Shown here in pieces: positions 6,528 through 8,488 of a stretch of DNA of 8,488 nt; position 1 is the stretch's first letter, and each line of letters opens with the position of its first letter. The notes beneath the pieces are model-generated. The model was given only the letters and a program-made list of their open reading frames with translations, had not been told where the DNA came from and searched no databases. Position numbers and translations under genes: made by a program. This stretch comes from an uncultured Caulobacteraceae bacterium (GTDB lineage: Bacteria; Pseudomonadota; Alphaproteobacteria; Caulobacterales; TH1-2). Location: positions 1-8,488 of the forward strand of contig CALBST010000087.1 in NCBI GenBank assembly GCA_937967425.1. Reading direction: 5' to 3'.

Positions 6528-6560
6528 CCGGCGGCGCAAGGATGCGCCAAACGCCGCCGG
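6528..6560 (-). other. Intercistronic hairpin between cusF-like gene and DUF2231 gene
   Basis: Perfect 9-bp inverted repeat, CCGGCGGCG (6528-6536) and CGCCGCCGG (6552-6560), with a 15-nt loop; an alternative inner stem GGCGC/GCGCC overlaps it. It lies in the 74-nt gap, downstream of the cusF-like stop and upstream of the next Shine-Dalgarno. No T-run follows on the transcribed strand, so it looks more like an mRNA-stabilising, processing or attenuating hairpin than a standard terminator. Confidence 0.55.
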
Positions 6561-6579
6561 CCGACGTTCAGCCGATTGA

Positions 6580-6912
6580 TTACTGCAGAACGTGCAGCTC
6601 TGAGACCATCGGCTGGCCGTTGTCATTCATCAGTGTGAAATGAACGCGTGCGCCAACGGCGACGCCGTTCAGCATCTCGGCGGAGTGAACGCGAAACGCC
6701 ATCGTCATCGCCGGCCAGCCAAGGGCCGCGATTGGACCGTGCGCGATGGTGACCGTGTTAGCGCGTGCGTCGATGCTGCGCACCACGCCCTCGCCTTCTG
6801 CGGTTTGCGGCGCTTGCGCATGGGTTTCGCCCTGATGGGCAAGCGCCGGCGCGGCAAGGCCGGCGCTCGCCAGCGCGGCGGCGAGCGCACCGATGAGGAA
6901 GGTCTTCTTCAT
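6580..6912 (-). CDS. CusF-like periplasmic copper-binding protein
   Basis: Encodes 110 residues. The Sec signal peptide (MKKTFL..., ending PALA) is cleaved before His26, and the mature protein begins HQGETH. The CusF domain covers about 40-110. The ligand pattern of E. coli CusF (His, then Trp at +8, Met at +11, Met at +13) is reproduced exactly by His58, Trp66, Met69 and Met71 in HGPIAALGWPAMTMAF, where Trp caps a His/Met2 Cu(I) site by a cation-pi contact. Its expected role is to carry Cu(I) in the periplasm, classically to the CusCBA pump, but here perhaps to CopA. The ATG at 6912 is chosen because AGGAG lies 7 nt upstream; an in-frame TTG two codons earlier is less likely. It is the first gene of the copper operon. 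Confidence 0.93.
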   Translation of the reverse strand: MKKTFLIGALAAALASAGLAAPALAHQGETHAQAPQTAEGEGVVRSIDARANTVTIAHGPIAALGWPAMTMAFRVHSAEMLNGVAVGARVHFTLMNDNGQPMVSELHVLQ

Positions 6913-7067
6913 GAACAATCTCCTGGGCGGCCGGGGCTCTGCCCGGCTCGATGATAGTTACGCGGGGGCCCGTTAAATCCCGCATGCCGCCGGTCCGGCG
7001 AAACCGATAAATTGCAGTCTCTGTCCGGTTGCGGGACAAACGGTCACAGCGTCGTCTGCAAGAATAC
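6913..7067 (-). promoter_or_regulatory. Likely promoter region of the copper operon
   Basis: This 155-bp gap between the methyltransferase gene and the cusF-like gene is the main candidate for the operon promoter. On the minus strand TTGTCC is followed after 17 nt by TGCAAT (4 of 6 matches to a -10). Nearer the gene, TATCAT (6956-6951) matches a -10 at 5 of 6 positions but has only a poor -35. Dyads are TGTCC-N7-GGACA overlapping the first -35, a 13-bp palindrome at 6988-7000, and a GCCGGG/CCCGGC hairpin at 6930-6947 just before the Shine-Dalgarno. No recognisable CueR/HmrR box was found. Confidence 0.4.
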
Positions 7068-7844
7068 TCACCGTTTCTGAGCCAGACACATCAGCGTCCA
7101 GCCAAGGCCCATGCGTTCCTTGAGCCGCTCGAACCGGTTGCCGACAAGGAGGCGCATCGCCTGGCGCACGGGGCGCGCGTTCAAGAGCCGAAACGGCCCC
7201 TGCGATGCGCGCGGTGTTTTGCTGAAGAGCTCACGCACGTCGAAATGAGGTTCGAGAAGCGCGCGTAACTCGAACGCGCTCGTCCATCGCCGCAACTGTC
7301 CCGGCGCAGGCGCCTTAATGGTGTTCATGTTGTGCCGCTCGAGCACGGGACGGTTCTGGGTGGCGAGCATGAGCCATCCGCCTGGCTTCAGCACGGCATG
7401 GAGCTTGGCGACGAACGCTGCTTGGTCTTCAACGTGCGCCAGCACCTCAAGCGTCACGACAACGTCGAAGCTTTTTTCTTCGAAAGGCAATTCCATGAAG
7501 TCGCCGGCGATAAAGTTTACTTGGGGAATACGAAGCCGCGCGCGTGCGAGCACATCGGCAGACAGATCGGTGGCGGTGACCGAGCCAAACTGTTTCAGCG
7601 CCGGCTCCATCCAGCCGGCGCCGCAGCCGACATCGATGATGTTAAGATCGGTGCGGCCAATGGCGCTGAGCCAGCCCAGGACGGCTTCTTTTTGGTCCCT
7701 TGAAACCTCGCCAATTGAGACTTCGCGGTTCTCAGCGTTCCACGCGTCCCAATAGGATTGCTGCAAAGCAATGGGCGCAGCTTCGCTCGCCGGGGGCGCT
7801 CCACCAACGGACAAAACCACTCCTCCCGCCGCGCGCGCATTCAC
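7068..7844 (-). CDS. Class I SAM-dependent methyltransferase
   Basis: Encodes up to 258 residues with the Rossmann-fold methyltransferase motifs in order: motif I IIDVGCGAG (69-77) binding S-adenosylmethionine, acidic Asp93 in TATDLS, AGDFMELPF (113-121) with Asp115, FDVVVTLEVLAHVED (126-140) and LKPGGWLML (152-160). This is the Methyltransf_11/25-type layout seen in UbiE/UbiG-like enzymes, including the EVLAHVED stretch, but the substrate cannot be read from sequence. The C-terminal part (about 165-258) is basic and probably forms the substrate lid. Start choice is uncertain: the longest form begins at GTG 7844 with a poor ribosome site, whereas GGAGGAG inside the frame precedes a TTG at 7814 by 5 nt, giving 248 residues. 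It lies 40 nt downstream of the DUF305 gene and may share its transcript. No metal link is evident. Confidence 0.88.
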   Translation of the reverse strand: MNARAAGGVVLSVGGAPPASEAAPIALQQSYWDAWNAENREVSIGEVSRDQKEAVLGWLSAIGRTDLNIIDVGCGAGWMEPALKQFGSVTATDLSADVLARARLRIPQVNFIAGDFMELPFEEKSFDVVVTLEVLAHVEDQAAFVAKLHAVLKPGGWLMLATQNRPVLERHNMNTIKAPAPGQLRRWTSAFELRALLEPHFDVRELFSKTPRASQGPFRLLNARPVRQAMRLLVGNRFERLKERMGLGWTLMCLAQKR

Positions 7845-7884
7845 GCGCCTTCGGCAAAAGTTACGCAGCGCATCGCCCGATCCC

Positions 7885-8370
7885 TCACCTTTGGGCGAGC
7901 ATCTCCTTCATTTGTTCGATCTCCGCGCGCTGAGAGGCGATGATGTTTTGACAGAGAGCCTGGATATCGGGATCTGTTAGCGAAGCCTGTTCACACATCA
8001 GGATGGCGCCGGCATGGTGAGGCACCATCGAGCGCAAGAACTCGGCGTCGCCGATCGCGGTCTGCGAGCGGATGGCGAAGAACGAGCCGACGCCGACCAC
8101 CGCGCAGAGCGCATAGACGGCAAGATTGGCGCGCGCATTGGGATACATGTGACGCATGAGGATGAGCTCGATCACCACCATGGGCGCGGCCATGAGGGCC
8201 GCCGTATAAGCCTGATTGAGGTTTGGCAGGACGTTCGCGAAGCGGTCCACCATGGCGTACATGAGCCAGTACATGGCGAAGAACGATAGGAGCGCCATGA
8301 GCGCCAACGTCCGGTAAGGATGGCCGTGCTTCATCGCGGAATGCCCTGCATGCTCGTTTGCGTGCTCCAT
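7885..8370 (-). CDS. DUF305 membrane protein with His/Met-rich N-terminus
   Basis: Encodes 161 residues from ATG 8370. The cytoplasm- or periplasm-facing N-terminus is His/Met-rich (MEHANEHAGHSAMKHGH). Three hydrophobic segments follow at about 21-41, 55-75 and 83-101. The C-terminal domain (about 105-161) is DUF305: FLRSMVPHHAGAILMCEQA, then a helix IQALCQNIIASQRAEIEQMKEML. The MVPHH motif and the Glu/Gln/Met helix are the family signature. DUF305 proteins are ferritin-like helical proteins, often encoded in copper and other metal clusters and presumed to bind metal. I prefer this start because GAGGA lies 5 nt upstream and homologues tend to begin with such a His-rich segment. An in-frame ATG at 8415, preceded by AGGAG at 4 nt, would add 15 residues and cannot be excluded. 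Confidence 0.85.
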   Translation of the reverse strand: MEHANEHAGHSAMKHGHPYRTLALMALLSFFAMYWLMYAMVDRFANVLPNLNQAYTAALMAAPMVVIELILMRHMYPNARANLAVYALCAVVGVGSFFAIRSQTAIGDAEFLRSMVPHHAGAILMCEQASLTDPDIQALCQNIIASQRAEIEQMKEMLAQR

Positions 8371-8488
8371 GATCGTCCTCATTGCGGTGGGTGTATCGGC
8401 TCGAACCCTGGCCATTCCGCTCCTGTTCCGGCCCTTCGCATAGATCAGAAATATTAGTGGTGCGGGCGATGGATTTGGGTTTGATGTG

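Noticed and set aside
6506..6550. Longer DUF2231 start at TTG 6550
   Set aside because: It would translate through the GGAGGGGG ribosome site and place extra residues before a normal signal sequence.
1..8488. CRISPR array, insertion sequence or phage module
   Set aside because: No regularly spaced repeats, transposase or integrase motifs, or terminal inverted repeats were seen.

Overview
The window is a copper-handling locus from a GC-rich Gram-negative bacterium, most likely an alphaproteobacterium of the Caulobacterales/Hyphomonadaceae type. That placement is an inference from base composition, a Caulobacter-like TTGACGC promoter element, Tat and Sec signal peptides, outer-membrane proteins and the CopA/CopB family types; no phylogenetic marker is present.

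Left part (1-2880): a small exported His-rich protein (92-514, minus strand) is divided by a 457-bp divergent intergenic region from a plus-strand pair. The pair is a predicted outer-membrane beta-barrel with a Pro/His/Met-rich N-terminal segment (972-2393) and, 22 nt later, a lipoprotein with an NTF2/SnoaL-like fold (2416-2880). Neither of the first two has a function I can name from sequence.

Middle (2889-6912, all minus strand): transcription runs right to left through a CusF-like periplasmic copper chaperone, a DUF2231-type four-helix membrane protein with a Met/His-rich exported N-terminal part, the Tat-exported multicopper oxidase CopA, the outer-membrane protein CopB, and a tRNA-Thr(CGT) starting 22 nt past the copB stop. 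The last three protein genes are packed tightly: the DUF2231 stop abuts the copA start region, and copA and copB overlap by ATGA. Together they suggest periplasmic Cu(I) capture (CusF), a membrane step of unknown nature (DUF2231), oxidation or sequestration by CopA, and binding at the outer membrane by CopB. CopC, CopD, a P-type ATPase, an RND pump and any copper regulator (CueR/HmrR, CopRS) are absent from the window.

Right part (7068-8415, minus strand): a class I SAM-dependent methyltransferase and a membrane-anchored DUF305 protein with a His/Met-rich N-terminus, 40 nt apart. DUF305 proteins often accompany copper genes. The methyltransferase looks unrelated to metal handling.

I found no insertion sequence, CRISPR array or phage gene. 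The most interesting points are the DUF2231 protein in the place where CopC/CopD might be expected, the unusual 8-bp acceptor stem and copper-operon position of the tRNA, and predicted mature N-termini starting with histidine in three exported proteins.
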